Assembly: GCF_013366375.1 (NCBI RefSeq)
Contig: NZ_JABWMJ010000006.1
Span: forward strand, 62,001-126,000
From: Rhizobacter koreensis
GTDB lineage: Bacteria > Pseudomonadota > Gammaproteobacteria > Burkholderiales > Burkholderiaceae_C
Reading direction: 5' to 3'
DNA: 64,000 nucleotides
The notes beneath the pieces were generated by a model. The model worked only from the letters and a program-made list of their open reading frames with translations, was not told where the DNA came from and made no database searches. Every line of letters begins with the position of its first letter. Position 1 is the first letter of the stretch. This document shows, piece after piece, positions 1 through 8,927 of the stretch. A program made the position numbers and the translations under genes.

Positions 1-122
1 TGGAAGGCGGCTTGCGGCAGTTCGGCGAGCTGGTTGCCACCGGCTACGTCGGCATCGCCGCGTACGTCGTGCTGAAGGCCTGCGAGCAACGCTGCGTGGA
101 GTGGCTCACCGATGAGCGCTGA
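1..122 (+). CDS. C-terminal end of an unidentified membrane protein (partial)
   Basis: The window opens inside a plus-strand gene that reads in frame from base 3 to a TGA at 120-122. About 39 residues are visible. They include one hydrophobic stretch (ATGYVGIAAYVVLKAC) followed by a charged tail ending WLTDER. This resembles the last membrane span and tail of an ABC transporter permease of the nitrate/sulfonate type, but too little is visible to name it. It ends next to the sigma factor gene, so the two may be co-transcribed. Confidence 0.4.
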   Translation, partial: EGGLRQFGELVATGYVGIAAYVVLKACEQRCVEWLTDER

Positions 123-186
123 CGCGCATTGCATCGATACGCCGTGGGTGTTGCAATGGCCGAGGCGACCCTCCGACCAAGCGCCG

Positions 187-753
187 ATGGCCGATCAGGA
201 TTCGAACGACGAGCAACACCTGCGAGCCTTGTTCGTTCGCGCGCTGGACGGTGACGGCCTGGCGTATGCGGCGTTCCTGAAGCAGATCGCGCGCCGTCTG
301 CGCGCCTACCTGCGCCGGCGCCTCTACGGCTGGCCGGACGACGTCGAAGACCTGGTGCAGGAGTGTCTGCTCGCGATGCACAACCAGCGCGGCTCGTATC
401 TGCGCGACCAGTCCGTGGTGGCCTGGGCGCAGGCGATCGCGCGCCACAAGCTCATCGACCTGCTGCGGGCGAAGGCCGCGCGCGAACAGCTGCACCACCC
501 GCTCGACGACGACGCCGAAGACATCCTGCTGGCGGTGGACGACCACGAAGCCGCCGCACGGCACGACGTGCTGGCGTTGCTCGGCGAATTGCCCGACCGG
601 CACCGCCTGCCGATCCAGCACGTGAAACTCGAAGGCCTTTCGGTTGCGGAGGCGGCGCGCCGCACCGGCATGTCCGAATCGGCCGTGAAGGTCGGCGTGC
701 ACCGGGGGCTGAAGGCACTGGCGGCGCGCTGCGGCGCGAGGAGACTCACGTGA
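187..753 (+). CDS. ECF-type RNA polymerase sigma factor (NrsF-linked)
   Basis: This is a group 4 (extracytoplasmic function) sigma factor that would direct RNA polymerase to a small regulon in response to an envelope signal. Region 2 is visible as DDVEDLVQECLLAMHNQRGSY with AWAQAIARHKLIDLLRAK. Region 4 is visible as LSVAEAARRTGMSESAVKVGVHRGLKAL. The ATG at 187 gives 188 residues, the usual size for this group. An in-frame ATG at 112 with GGAG ten bases upstream would add 25 residues unlike any sigma domain and would overlap the preceding gene. The stop overlaps the GTG start of the next gene, so sigma and anti-sigma are translationally coupled. The likely target is the nearby receptor or DUF4331 genes (inference). 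Confidence 0.85.
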   Translation: MADQDSNDEQHLRALFVRALDGDGLAYAAFLKQIARRLRAYLRRRLYGWPDDVEDLVQECLLAMHNQRGSYLRDQSVVAWAQAIARHKLIDLLRAKAAREQLHHPLDDDAEDILLAVDDHEAAARHDVLALLGELPDRHRLPIQHVKLEGLSVAEAARRTGMSESAVKVGVHRGLKALAARCGARRLT

Positions 754-1394
754 ACACCGACGACCTGGTGGACATGCTGGCGCGGCGCGCCGAACCGGTG
801 CCGCGGCACGCGCTGCGTGACCGGCTGCTCGTCGCCGTCGCGATCGGCCTGCCGCTCGCGGTGCTGCTCGTGGCGCTCTTGCTCGGCCTGCGGCACGACC
901 TCGCGGAAGGCCTGCGCCACCCCGTGCTATGGGTGAAGTTCGCGGTCCCGCTCGCCGTCGCCCTGGCTGCCGGCGCATCGCTGCGCCGCCTGGCGAGTCC
1001 CGGCGTGCCGGTGGGCCGCACCTGGTGGATCGGTGCAGGTGCCGTGCTCGCGCTGTGGGTCGTGGCCGCGCTTCAGTGGGCGGGCCTTTCGCCAACGGAG
1101 CGCGCCGTCGCGCTCTGGGGCAGCAGCTGGCGCGAATGCCCGTTCAACATCGCCGTCGTCAGCCTGCCGCTGCTCGCGGCGGTGCTGGCCATGCTGCGCG
1201 GGCCGGCCGCGCCCACGCGCCCCCGGCGAGCCGGCGCCGCGGCGGGTCTGCTGGCCGGCGGGATGGGCACGATGGCTTACGCGCTGCACTGCCCCGAATC
1301 GGGGCTTGCCTTCGTGGCGGTCTGGTACGTGCTCGGCGTGGTGATCGTCGCTGCCGCCGGCGCGGCGCTGGGGCCGCGTCTGTTTCGCTGGTGA
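750..1394 (+). CDS. NrsF/DUF1109-family anti-sigma factor
   Basis: This integral membrane anti-sigma factor of the NrsF (DUF1109) family holds its cognate ECF sigma factor at the inner membrane. It has 214 residues and about six hydrophobic spans, beginning with a cytoplasmic N-terminus (MNTDDLVDMLARRAEPVP). The family's conserved cysteine segments are present: WRECPFN near residue 130 and HCPESGLAFVAVWY near residue 180. In characterised NrsF proteins such conserved cysteines matter for releasing the sigma factor under metal or oxidative stress. It starts at GTG 750, which overlaps the sigma factor stop, behind an AGGAG ribosome site at 739-743. The next gene is convergent. Confidence 0.85.
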   Translation: MNTDDLVDMLARRAEPVPRHALRDRLLVAVAIGLPLAVLLVALLLGLRHDLAEGLRHPVLWVKFAVPLAVALAAGASLRRLASPGVPVGRTWWIGAGAVLALWVVAALQWAGLSPTERAVALWGSSWRECPFNIAVVSLPLLAAVLAMLRGPAAPTRPRRAGAAAGLLAGGMGTMAYALHCPESGLAFVAVWYVLGVVIVAAAGAALGPRLFRW

Positions 1395-1479
1395 CGCGGC
1401 GAGGGACGGGCGGCGCCGTTCCCGATGAGCCGAAGCCGAGCGCACGTCTCGTGCGCCGGGTCGCTCGCCACGCACGCGA

Positions 1480-1498
1480 CGGCCGGCTCGGCCGGCCG
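1480..1498. terminator. Hairpin between convergent genes
   Basis: This is a perfect 8-bp stem, CGGCCGGC (1480-1487) with GCCGGCCG (1491-1498), and a TCG loop. It sits between the anti-sigma gene and the convergent TonB-dependent receptor gene. There is no T-run, so a bidirectional transcript-end role is inferred from position and stability only. Confidence 0.45.
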
Positions 1499-1518
1499 GA
1501 GCAAGAGCCGTGCACGCG

Positions 1519-3570
1519 TCAGAACGCCGCCGTCAGTGTCACCCGCACCCGCCGCGGCTCGACCGGATGCGAGTGGCGATCCGGGACTCCCGCACTCTCG
1601 CCTGCGAGGCGCGACTCGTAGTAGTAGTCGATGTCGCTCGCCTTGCGGTCGAACAGGTTAAACACGTCGACGGCGAGCCGGACCTTCGGATTGAAGCGAT
1701 ACCCCACCCGCAGGTAGGCGAGCGTCGTCGCCTTCGAGCGCTTCGAGTCATCTTCGACGAGCGGCCGCGGGCCCAAGTAGCGCAGCTGGAACTGCCCCGA
1801 CCAGGGCCCGCGGTCGAGCACCGTCACCCCGAGCGAGGCCATCTTGTCGATCGAGCCGGGGATGCGGTTGCCTTCGGGCTCATCACCCGTGAAGCGCGCC
1901 CGTGACGCGGCGAGGTCCGCATCGAGCAGCAGCCACTCGGTGGCGCGGTAGTGCAGCCCCAGCTCGACGCCGCGGCGCCGGCTCGGCCGGCTCGCCTCGG
2001 TCTCGCCGGCGTCGCCGACGAACAGCAGCTCCGAGCCGAGGCGCAGCTGCCAGAGGGCGAGCGACGCCTGCAGCCCTGGCACCAGTTCGCTGCGCACCCC
2101 GAGCTCGGCGCCCTTGGAGCGCACCAGCGGCGTCGCCGGCTCGACAGACTCGTCGGACTTGGCCATGCGCCGGGCGGTGCTGCCGCGCGCATCGTTGCTG
2201 TGAAAGCCCTGCCCGACGTTGACGAAGTACTCGGTCTTCGCCCACGGCCCGAAGATCAGCGAGAGCTTGGGCGAGCCGATGCCGGCGCTGCGCTCGCCGC
2301 TGTTCTCGGCGATCGAGCTGGCGACGTCGAAGTGATAGCGATCCGCGCGCAGGCCCGCCACGCTGCGCAGCCACGGCGTCCACTGCAGCGCCGATTCGCC
2401 GTAGATGCCGACGCTGGTCTGCTCGACCTCGCTCTCCTGCGTGATGCCGGTGCGCCGGCGCGCGACCGAGGTGTAGAGGCCCACCGGATCGAGGCGGTCG
2501 TGCCGCACCTGCAGGCCGAGCGTGTTGACCATGTCGAGGCCGCCGACCTGCGCGTTCCAGCTCCGGCTCGTCGTGATGCCGAGCGTGGTGCGACGCTCGG
2601 CCTGCTCGAACTGGTCGCCTTCGGGCCGCTCGAGGAAGTAGGTGAAGTTCGAGAACAGGTCGAGCTTTGAACGGATCGCATAGGCCTGCAGGCGGAACTC
2701 GCCGCCGGCGCTGCGCTGCAGGGTCTGGAACGACAGGCTCGCACGCTCGGTCCGCCCGCCGTCGGTCGGATCGAGCGCGCCGTAGCGACCCACGAGGCCC
2801 GCGTCGACCGCGCGCTGCGGAATCTGGTCGGTCGAGTTCCAGCGCGCCGAGTACCCCATCGCCGTGAGCGACCAGCGCGAGTCGGCGCTGCCGCTGCTGT
2901 AGCGCAGCACGCCGTTGAAGCGGCGCAGGTTCTCCGGATGCTCCCACGGGCCGTCGTTGTGAGCGGCCTCGATCGCGTAGAGCAGCTCGCCGGCGCCGAC
3001 GCGGGCCGAGTTCGCGACCAGCGAGCGCGCGAAGCGGTCCTGGCCGAGCGTGACCGAGGCGATGCCGCGCGGCAGCGCATCGAAGAGGTCGATCCGGGCG
3101 GACCCCGCCGACGAGAAGTCGCCGTCCTCGGCGGCGTAGGGCCCCTTGCGGTAGCGGATGCGCGCGACGAGCTCGGGGATCAGCCAGTTGAGGTCGGTGT
3201 AGCCGTGGCCGTGCGCGTGCGTGGGCATGTTGACCGGCAGGCCGTCGACGAAGGTCGCGAAGTCGGTGCCGTGGTCGAGGTTGAAGCCGCGCAGGAAGTA
3301 CTGGTTGGCTTTGCCGTCGCCGCTGTGCTGGGTGACGATGATGCCCGGGACGAACTCGAGCACCTCGCCCGGTCGCAACGCGGGGCGGTTCCTCAGCAGC
3401 TCGCTACGGACGACGCCCGCCGATGCGGCGTCCGACGTGCCGACGGCGTTGTCGTAGTGGCCGGTGATGGTGACGGGCGCCAGCACCGCCGTCGCATCCG
3501 CCCCCTGCGCCGGCAGGTGGCACGGGAGCGCGGCCGCGAGCACTGCCGCAGCCGGAACGCCATGTCGCAT
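1519..3570 (-). CDS. TonB-dependent outer-membrane receptor
   Basis: This outer-membrane active transporter is energised by TonB-ExbBD. The 683-residue protein has a signal peptide (about residues 1-24), then a TonB-box/plug region (VLAPVTITGHYDN, then RPGEVLEFVPGIIVTQHSG and NQYFLRGFNLDHGTDFATFV). A 22-strand-type barrel follows and ends VRVTLTAAF, with the terminal Phe typical of outer-membrane proteins. The plug contains an unusual His-rich patch (MPTHAHGHGYTDL). ATG 3570 is chosen because AAGGGA lies six bases upstream; an in-frame TTG at 3585 is less likely. It is divergent from the DUF3455 lipoprotein gene across a promoter region with nested inverted repeats. The substrate is unknown; metal or metallophore is the best guess from the His patch and neighbours. 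Confidence 0.85.
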   Translation of the reverse strand: MRHGVPAAAVLAAALPCHLPAQGADATAVLAPVTITGHYDNAVGTSDAASAGVVRSELLRNRPALRPGEVLEFVPGIIVTQHSGDGKANQYFLRGFNLDHGTDFATFVDGLPVNMPTHAHGHGYTDLNWLIPELVARIRYRKGPYAAEDGDFSSAGSARIDLFDALPRGIASVTLGQDRFARSLVANSARVGAGELLYAIEAAHNDGPWEHPENLRRFNGVLRYSSGSADSRWSLTAMGYSARWNSTDQIPQRAVDAGLVGRYGALDPTDGGRTERASLSFQTLQRSAGGEFRLQAYAIRSKLDLFSNFTYFLERPEGDQFEQAERRTTLGITTSRSWNAQVGGLDMVNTLGLQVRHDRLDPVGLYTSVARRRTGITQESEVEQTSVGIYGESALQWTPWLRSVAGLRADRYHFDVASSIAENSGERSAGIGSPKLSLIFGPWAKTEYFVNVGQGFHSNDARGSTARRMAKSDESVEPATPLVRSKGAELGVRSELVPGLQASLALWQLRLGSELLFVGDAGETEASRPSRRRGVELGLHYRATEWLLLDADLAASRARFTGDEPEGNRIPGSIDKMASLGVTVLDRGPWSGQFQLRYLGPRPLVEDDSKRSKATTLAYLRVGYRFNPKVRLAVDVFNLFDRKASDIDYYYESRLAGESAGVPDRHSHPVEPRRVRVTLTAAF

Positions 3571-3618
3571 CGCTGGTCCCTTCAAAGGTTCATCGCCGGG
3601 TACGTCTGCGCGTGCCGA

Positions 3619-3683
3619 CTGGATGCACGCGGTGACGCGCGGCCCGCGTCACGCGTCACGCGACCCGACGCCGCTGCATCCAG
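3619..3683. promoter_or_regulatory. Nested inverted repeats in a divergent promoter region
   Basis: The outer arms CTGGATGCA (3619-3627) and TGCATCCAG (3675-3683) are perfect 9-bp complements. They enclose an inner 8-bp stem, GTGACGCG (3632-3639) with CGCGTCAC (3645-3652). The right inner arm is duplicated in tandem as GCGTCAC GCGTCAC (3646-3659). The element lies between the divergent receptor and DUF3455 genes, where an operator or a 5'-UTR structure would be expected. Which of these it is cannot be told from sequence. Confidence 0.5.
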
Positions 3684-3751
3684 ACGCAGGGCACATGCGT
3701 ATGGAGAGGATCTCCGGCTGTCCGCCGGTGCCATCCATCAGGAGGAGAGTC

Positions 3752-4303
3752 ATGGAACGAGTCATCGCCAGCGTCGCGACCGCGTCGTCGGCCCTGCTGT
3801 TCAGCGCGTGCTCGGGAATGTCGCCGATGCGCCCGGCCAGTATGGTCGACAGCGCTGCGTTGCCGGCTGCCATCCGCGTGCCGGCCGGCGAAACGCAGAA
3901 GCTCTGGACGGTCGGCAGCGGCGAGATCACCTACGAGTGCCGCGAGAAGAAGGACATGGCCGGGCAGCACGAGTGGGTCTTCGTGGGACCGGTCGCAACG
4001 CTCAACGACGCCGCGGGCCGGACCGTGGGCCGCTACTACGCCGGCCCCACCTGGGAAGCGGCCGACGGATCCAAAGTGACCGCCAAGCAGGTCGCCGTCG
4101 CGCCCGGGCGCCCCGGGTCGATCCCGCTGCAGCTGGTCAAGGCCGACCCGGCCACTGGCATGGGCGCCATGCAGGGCGTCACGTACATCCAGCGTCTCAA
4201 CACCGAAGGCGGTGTCGCGCCGGCGAGCGCGTGCGCAAGCAACAACGTCGGCGCCCGGCAGCAGGTCGCCTACCGGGCCGACTACGTGTTCTACGGGCGC
4301 TGA
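3752..4303 (+). CDS. DUF3455 lipoprotein
   Basis: This is a secreted or lipid-anchored protein of the DUF3455 family, 183 residues. The N-terminal signal MERVIASVATASSALLFSAC ends in a lipobox-like SAC, so Cys20 is the probable lipidated residue. The body has the family pattern: AIRVPAGETQKLWTVGSGEITYECRE, a beta-rich middle, and a C-terminal ASNNVGARQQVAYRADYVFY. An unusually strong GGAGGAGAG ribosome site lies just before the ATG. It is the first gene of a plus-strand run with DUF4331, a small lipoprotein, a TPR protein and HupE/UreJ. The biochemical function is unknown. Confidence 0.75.
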   Translation: MERVIASVATASSALLFSACSGMSPMRPASMVDSAALPAAIRVPAGETQKLWTVGSGEITYECREKKDMAGQHEWVFVGPVATLNDAAGRTVGRYYAGPTWEAADGSKVTAKQVAVAPGRPGSIPLQLVKADPATGMGAMQGVTYIQRLNTEGGVAPASACASNNVGARQQVAYRADYVFYGR

Positions 4304-4449
4304 CGGCGCCCGTCGCGCGTCGTTCAGCCCTGCCTGAGTGCCGCGCGGCACGTCCCGGTGCATTCCACTTCCCCTGTCGAGCCGAACGAGCGAGCTGCCG
4401 CGCGCACGACGTCCTCGGCCCACCCGAACACTCAACCGGAGTTCCCTCG

Positions 4450-6060
4450 ATGAACACGTCCAACCCCCGCGCGCGCGCGCGCCTGCTGCCGATCGCCGCG
4501 GCGCTGCTGGGCAGCATCGCGCTGCCCGCCGTCGCCTCCAGCCATCGCGAGGCGCCGTCGATCACCACGACCCCGAAGCTCGACGCCACCGACTTCTACA
4601 TGTTCAACAGTTACGAGGCCGGGCGCGCCGGCCACGTGACGCTGATCGCCAACTACCTGCCGCTGCAGCAGCCGTATGGCGGGCCGAACTACTTCAAGCT
4701 CGACCCCAATGCGCTGTACGAGATCCACGTCGACAACAACGGCGACGCGAAGGAAGACATCACGTTCCAGTTCCGCTTCAAGAACACGCTCAAGGGAACC
4801 CAGCTGAACATCGGCGGCCGCATGGTCGCGATTCCGCTGACGCAGTCGGGCCAGGTTTCGGCACCCGGTGCGGCAGCGCTGAACGTCAACGAGACGTTCA
4901 CGGTCGACATCGTGCGCGGCGACCGGCGCACCGGCACCCGCGCCAGCCTGACGCGGGTGGGCGGCGGCGCCACCTTCGACAAGCCGTCCGACAACATCGG
5001 CACCAAGACCATTCCGAACTACGCCGCCTACGCCGGGCAGCACGTGTACAGCGTCAACATCCCCGGCTGCTCGGCGCCCGGCAAGCTGTTCGTGGGGCAG
5101 CGCAAGGATCCGTTCGCCGTCAACCTGGGCGTGATCTTCGACCTCCTCAACGTGCCCGGTGCGGCCGACTTCACGCCGGCCGAGGCGGCGTTCGTGCTCG
5201 ACGCGTCGAAGAAGGATGCCGGCGTCGACGATCTGGCGAGCGCCAACGTCACCAGCCTCGCGGTCGAGGTGCCGACCGCCTGCCTGCTGGCAGCCGGTGG
5301 CGGCGACCCGGTGATCGGCGGCTGGACCAGCGCCAGCCTGCGCCAGGGCCAGTTGCTGAGCGGGAACCCGAAGGCGGGCTACCAGACCGCCACCCTCGCC
5401 GGCGGCGCCTGGACCCAGGTGTCGCGCCTCGGCATGCCGCTGGTCAACGAGGTGGTGATCGGCCTGCCGGACAAGGATCGCTTCAACGCGTCCAAGCCCA
5501 GGGACGACAGCCAGTTCGCCGCCTATGTGACGAACCCGACGTTGCCGGCGCTGCTCGAGATCGCGCTCGCGACGCCGGGCATCGCCCCCACCAACTTCCC
5601 GCGCAACGACCTCGTCACGACGTTCCTGACCGGCATCGCCGGCGTGAATCAGCCGAAGGCGTTCGCCGCCTCGCCGGCGAGCGGCGTCGCGTCGGAGATG
5701 CTGCGGCTCAACACCGCCATCGCTCCGACGCCGGCGGCCCAGCAGAACCGCCTGGGCCTGCTCGGCGGGCTGCTCGGCCCGGCGCCTCAGGACCTCGCCG
5801 GCTACCCGAACGGCCGCCGGCCCAACGACGACGTCGTCGACATCTCGCTGATCGCGATGATGGGTGGCCTTTGCGTCGCCAACGGCAACGCCGACACCTA
5901 CAAGTTCGGTGCAGCATGCCGGCCGGCGGCGGCGCCGCTCGGCAACGCGGTGTTCAACCTGCACGACGGCGTCGACCAGGCCGGCCCGAAGGTGCGCGCG
6001 AACGGCCCGTTGCTGCCGGCCTTCCCGTACGTCGGCACGCCGCTGCCCGGCGCCAACTGA
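4450..6060 (+). CDS. DUF4331 family secreted protein
   Basis: This 536-residue protein belongs to the DUF4331 family. A signal peptide (about residues 1-29, cut after AVA) precedes the family-defining mature N-terminus SSHREAPSITTTPKLDATDFYMFNSYE. Further family features are GNADTYKFG near the C-terminus and the aromatic/Asp-rich motif LYEIHVDNNGDAKEDITFQF around residue 90. DUF4331 proteins are exported and beta-rich; their biochemical role is not established. It lies 146 bases after the DUF3455 gene and is followed 11 bases later by a small lipoprotein. The spacing and orientation make one operon with the TPR and HupE/UreJ genes likely. Confidence 0.85.
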   Translation: MNTSNPRARARLLPIAAALLGSIALPAVASSHREAPSITTTPKLDATDFYMFNSYEAGRAGHVTLIANYLPLQQPYGGPNYFKLDPNALYEIHVDNNGDAKEDITFQFRFKNTLKGTQLNIGGRMVAIPLTQSGQVSAPGAAALNVNETFTVDIVRGDRRTGTRASLTRVGGGATFDKPSDNIGTKTIPNYAAYAGQHVYSVNIPGCSAPGKLFVGQRKDPFAVNLGVIFDLLNVPGAADFTPAEAAFVLDASKKDAGVDDLASANVTSLAVEVPTACLLAAGGGDPVIGGWTSASLRQGQLLSGNPKAGYQTATLAGGAWTQVSRLGMPLVNEVVIGLPDKDRFNASKPRDDSQFAAYVTNPTLPALLEIALATPGIAPTNFPRNDLVTTFLTGIAGVNQPKAFAASPASGVASEMLRLNTAIAPTPAAQQNRLGLLGGLLGPAPQDLAGYPNGRRPNDDVVDISLIAMMGGLCVANGNADTYKFGAACRPAAAPLGNAVFNLHDGVDQAGPKVRANGPLLPAFPYVGTPLPGAN

Positions 6061-6071
6061 AGGAGAGCCTC

Positions 6072-6332
6072 ATGAATCGAACCATTCAGCGGGCCCGCTT
6101 CGCGCTGGCGGGCGCCACGGTCGCGATCGTGGCGGGCTGCGGCGGCGGCGGCAACGACGACGCGTCGACGCCACCGCAGCAGGTTCCGGCGAGCGCGAGC
6201 GCATCCGTCGACGGCTTCATCAGCTACCTGAAGTCGCTGCTCGGATCGGATGCCGACCGGTCGGAGCCGGCCGATGTCGGCGCCTTCACCCCGCCGCTCG
6301 ACGAGACCGGCGAGCCGCAGAAGGTCGAGTGA
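6072..6332 (+). CDS. Small secreted lipoprotein of unknown function
   Basis: This 86-residue protein has a clear lipoprotein signal: MNRTIQRARFALAGATVAIVAGC, with the predicted lipidated Cys at position 23 followed by a Gly/Asn/Asp stretch. The mature part is acidic and contains VDGFISYLKSLLGSDADRSEPADVGAFTPPLDETGEPQKVE. It starts behind AGGAGAG, 11 bases after the DUF4331 stop, and overlaps the start region of the TPR gene. No family is recognised. Position suggests it serves the same envelope complex as DUF4331. Confidence 0.7.
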   Translation: MNRTIQRARFALAGATVAIVAGCGGGGNDDASTPPQQVPASASASVDGFISYLKSLLGSDADRSEPADVGAFTPPLDETGEPQKVE

Positions 6333-6382
6333 CGACCCGGCGGCGCATGCGCGCGTGCGCCGCCATCCCCTCGCATGTCTCG

Positions 6383-7561
6383 ATGTCGTCGATTCCGCAT
6401 CGCGTCTTTCTGGCCAGCGCCGCAGCTGCCGTGCTCGCGTGCGTGTGGCCCGGCCCGGCCGCAGCCGTTCCGATCGAGCCATCGCGCGACGACGAGGTGA
6501 TCGAGACGCTGCCGGCGTCGTCGGCGGCGCGGGCCGAGGAACGCCGGCTGCGCCGCGCGCTGGCCGCACGGCCGCGCGACCCGGTGCTTGCGGTCGAGAC
6601 GGCTCGACGGCACCTCGCCGAGGCGCACGCGCGCGGCGATCCGCGCCAGGCGGGGCTCGCGCTCGCCGCGCTGGAGCCCTGGCCCGACGCAGCCACCGCT
6701 CCCGGCCCGGTCCTGCTGATGCGCGCCGGGATCCAGCAGTACCTGCACGCGTTCGACGGCGCCGCCGCGACGCTCGCCACGCTGCTGGCGCGCCCGGCAG
6801 AGCAGCGCAACGCCCAGGCTTGGCTGACCTTGGCGACGGTGAACCGCGTGCGTGGCCGCTACGCCGAGTCGGACGCCGCTTGCGAGCGCGTCGCGCGCAG
6901 CGGCGTCGAGCTGCATGCGACGGCGTGCCGGGCCGAGAACGACGCGCTGCGTGGCGCGACCGCTTCCGCGCGCCAGGCCTTGCGGCGCCTGCTGGCCGCA
7001 CCCGGGCTCGACGGCGTGACCCGGAGCTGGCTGTTGACGACGCTCGCCGAGCTCGAGCAACGCGACGGCCGCGCGGCACCGGCCGAGGCCGCATTCCGGG
7101 CCGCGCTCGAGGCCGCGCGCGACGACTACACCGTGATCGCGTACGCCGACTTTTTGATCGAACAGCGCCGCGGGCCGGCTGCGCTCGCGCTGCTGAACGG
7201 CGAGCCGGCCACCGACGCCGTGGTGCTGCGGCGCGCGATGGCGCATCAGGGCCGCGGCGGCCGCGACGGCGACGGCATGGAGGCCGAGATGCGCGCACGC
7301 ATTGAACAGGCCAACCAGCGACCCGATGCGCGGATCGCGCACGGTCGCGAGCAGGCGATGTTCGCCCTGCACGTGGAGCGCCGAGCCGCGCTCGCGCTGG
7401 AGCTGGCGCGTGGCAACGTCGCGCAGCAGCGCGAACCTCTCGACGTCCTCGTCTTCGCTCGCGCCGCGAGGGCGAGCGGTGACGGCGCCGCGCTCGACGA
7501 GGTGCGGCGACTCAAGCAGTCGATCGGCCTGCACGATCGGCGCATCGATGCGCTGCTCTGA
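6383..7561 (+). CDS. Secreted TPR-like (tetratricopeptide) protein
   Basis: This is a periplasmic helical-repeat protein of about 392 residues. The start at ATG 6383 places an ideal signal peptide at the N-terminus (MSSIPHRVFLASAAAAVLAC to PAAA). ATG 6347 and GTG 6329, which overlaps the preceding stop, are in-frame alternatives. The body is a run of Ala/Leu/Arg-rich helical pairs matching degenerate TPR motifs (for example NAQAWLTLATVNRVRGRYAESDAACER and DYTVIAYADFLIEQRRGPAALALLN). TPR proteins act as protein-protein scaffolds. The stop overlaps the HupE/UreJ start by 14 bases, so the two are probably translationally coupled. Confidence 0.65.
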   Translation: MSSIPHRVFLASAAAAVLACVWPGPAAAVPIEPSRDDEVIETLPASSAARAEERRLRRALAARPRDPVLAVETARRHLAEAHARGDPRQAGLALAALEPWPDAATAPGPVLLMRAGIQQYLHAFDGAAATLATLLARPAEQRNAQAWLTLATVNRVRGRYAESDAACERVARSGVELHATACRAENDALRGATASARQALRRLLAAPGLDGVTRSWLLTTLAELEQRDGRAAPAEAAFRAALEAARDDYTVIAYADFLIEQRRGPAALALLNGEPATDAVVLRRAMAHQGRGGRDGDGMEAEMRARIEQANQRPDARIAHGREQAMFALHVERRAALALELARGNVAQQREPLDVLVFARAARASGDGAALDEVRRLKQSIGLHDRRIDALL

Positions 7562-8810
7562 ACGCGCGGGCAGCGCGTCGCCTCGCGACGATCGTCGCCG
7601 CCGGCCTGGCGCGGCGCTGGTCCGGGGGCTGGGCCGACTGTCGATCCTTTTGCGACTAACGCTCGGCGCGCTGCTGCTGGTCGCGGGCACGTCCGCCAGC
7701 GCTCACAAGGCGAGCGATGCATACCTGCAGATCGAGGTCGACGCATCGCGCACCGCCGTGCGCTGGGAGATCGCGTTGCGCGATCTCGACGTGGCGCTCG
7801 ATCTCGACACCGATGGCGATGGCGCCCTCACCTGGCGCGAGGTGCGCGAGGCCTGGCCGCGCATCGAGAGCTACGCCCTGCCCCGTCTGCGGCTGCCGCT
7901 GCAAGGCTGCGCGCTCGCGAGCACCGCGCGCGGGCTCGAGCGCCGCCACGATGGCGCCTACGCGGTGCTGCACCTCGCGGGATCGTGTGCGCTCATGCCG
8001 GGTGCGCCGATCGACTACAGGCTGTTCGCCGACGTCGACCCGACCCACCGCGGCATCGCGAAGATCACCCGCAGCGGACGCGACCTCGAGTTGGCCGTGC
8101 TCGACCCCGGCGCCCGGCCACCGCCCGCCGCCGGCAGTGCCTCGACGGGCGTGACCGCGGCGTCGGGCGCCGCATCGGGCCCGGCACCTCGCGGCGCCGC
8201 GCCGTCGGGCTTCTTCGCGGAGGGCGTCCGTCACATCCTGACCGGTTACGACCACGTGCTGTTCCTGCTGTGCCTGCTGCTGCCGTCGGTGATGCGACGC
8301 GCCGGCGGCACCGACTGGCAGCCGATCGAGCGGCTGCCGCAAGCGATCGGACCCATCGTCGGCATCGTCACGGCGTTCACGCTGGCGCACTCGATCACGC
8401 TGTGCCTGGCCGCACTGCGGATCGTCTCGCTGCCCGCGTCGTTCATCGAGCCCGCCATCGCGCTCACCATCGTGCTGGCGGCACTCGACAACCTGGTACC
8501 GATCTTTCCGGTCCGGCGCGTCGTCGTCGCGCTGGTGTTCGGTCTGATCCACGGCTTCGGCTTCGCAAGCGTGCTGGCCGAGCTCAACCTGCCGACGCTG
8601 CGCTTCGCGGAGGCACTGCTGCTGTTCAACCTGGGGCTGGAGAGCGGGCAACTGATGATCGTCGCCGTCGTCGTCGCGGTCCTCTTCCTGCTGCGCCGAG
8701 GTGCGGCGTACCGGCTCGTCGTCATCCGCGGCGGTTCGTGCGCCGCGCTCGTCGTCGCCACGCTCTGGCTCGTCGAGCGCACCGCCGACGTCTCGGTGCT
8801 CCCGTTCTGA
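7548..8810 (+). CDS. HupE/UreJ_2-type membrane protein
   Basis: This inner-membrane protein of the HupE/UreJ_2 group has about 420 residues. A signal or anchor ends GTSASA. A periplasmic domain of about 150 residues begins HKASDAYLQIEVD and includes an EF-hand-like acidic loop, DLDTDGDGALTWREV. A multi-span domain follows, opening with the family hallmark GVRHILTGYDHVLFLLCLLLP and including FTLAHSITL and LIHGFGFASVL, whose His residues could bind metal. The founding HupE and UreJ proteins are nickel permeases; the substrate here is not known. The ATG at 7548 overlaps the TPR gene. TTG 7650 is an alternative start. Confidence 0.8.
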   Translation: MRCSERAGSASPRDDRRRRPGAALVRGLGRLSILLRLTLGALLLVAGTSASAHKASDAYLQIEVDASRTAVRWEIALRDLDVALDLDTDGDGALTWREVREAWPRIESYALPRLRLPLQGCALASTARGLERRHDGAYAVLHLAGSCALMPGAPIDYRLFADVDPTHRGIAKITRSGRDLELAVLDPGARPPPAAGSASTGVTAASGAASGPAPRGAAPSGFFAEGVRHILTGYDHVLFLLCLLLPSVMRRAGGTDWQPIERLPQAIGPIVGIVTAFTLAHSITLCLAALRIVSLPASFIEPAIALTIVLAALDNLVPIFPVRRVVVALVFGLIHGFGFASVLAELNLPTLRFAEALLLFNLGLESGQLMIVAVVVAVLFLLRRGAAYRLVVIRGGSCAALVVATLWLVERTADVSVLPF

Positions 8811-8927
8811 TGCGCCCATCCATCAACGCGCGGACCCGCAGCGATGCCGCGGCGCTGCGCCGGCGGTGCCATCGCAGCGCTGGCTGGGTTAACCTGCAAC
8901 GGGCTCACGTCCAGCGCCGCCTCACCC

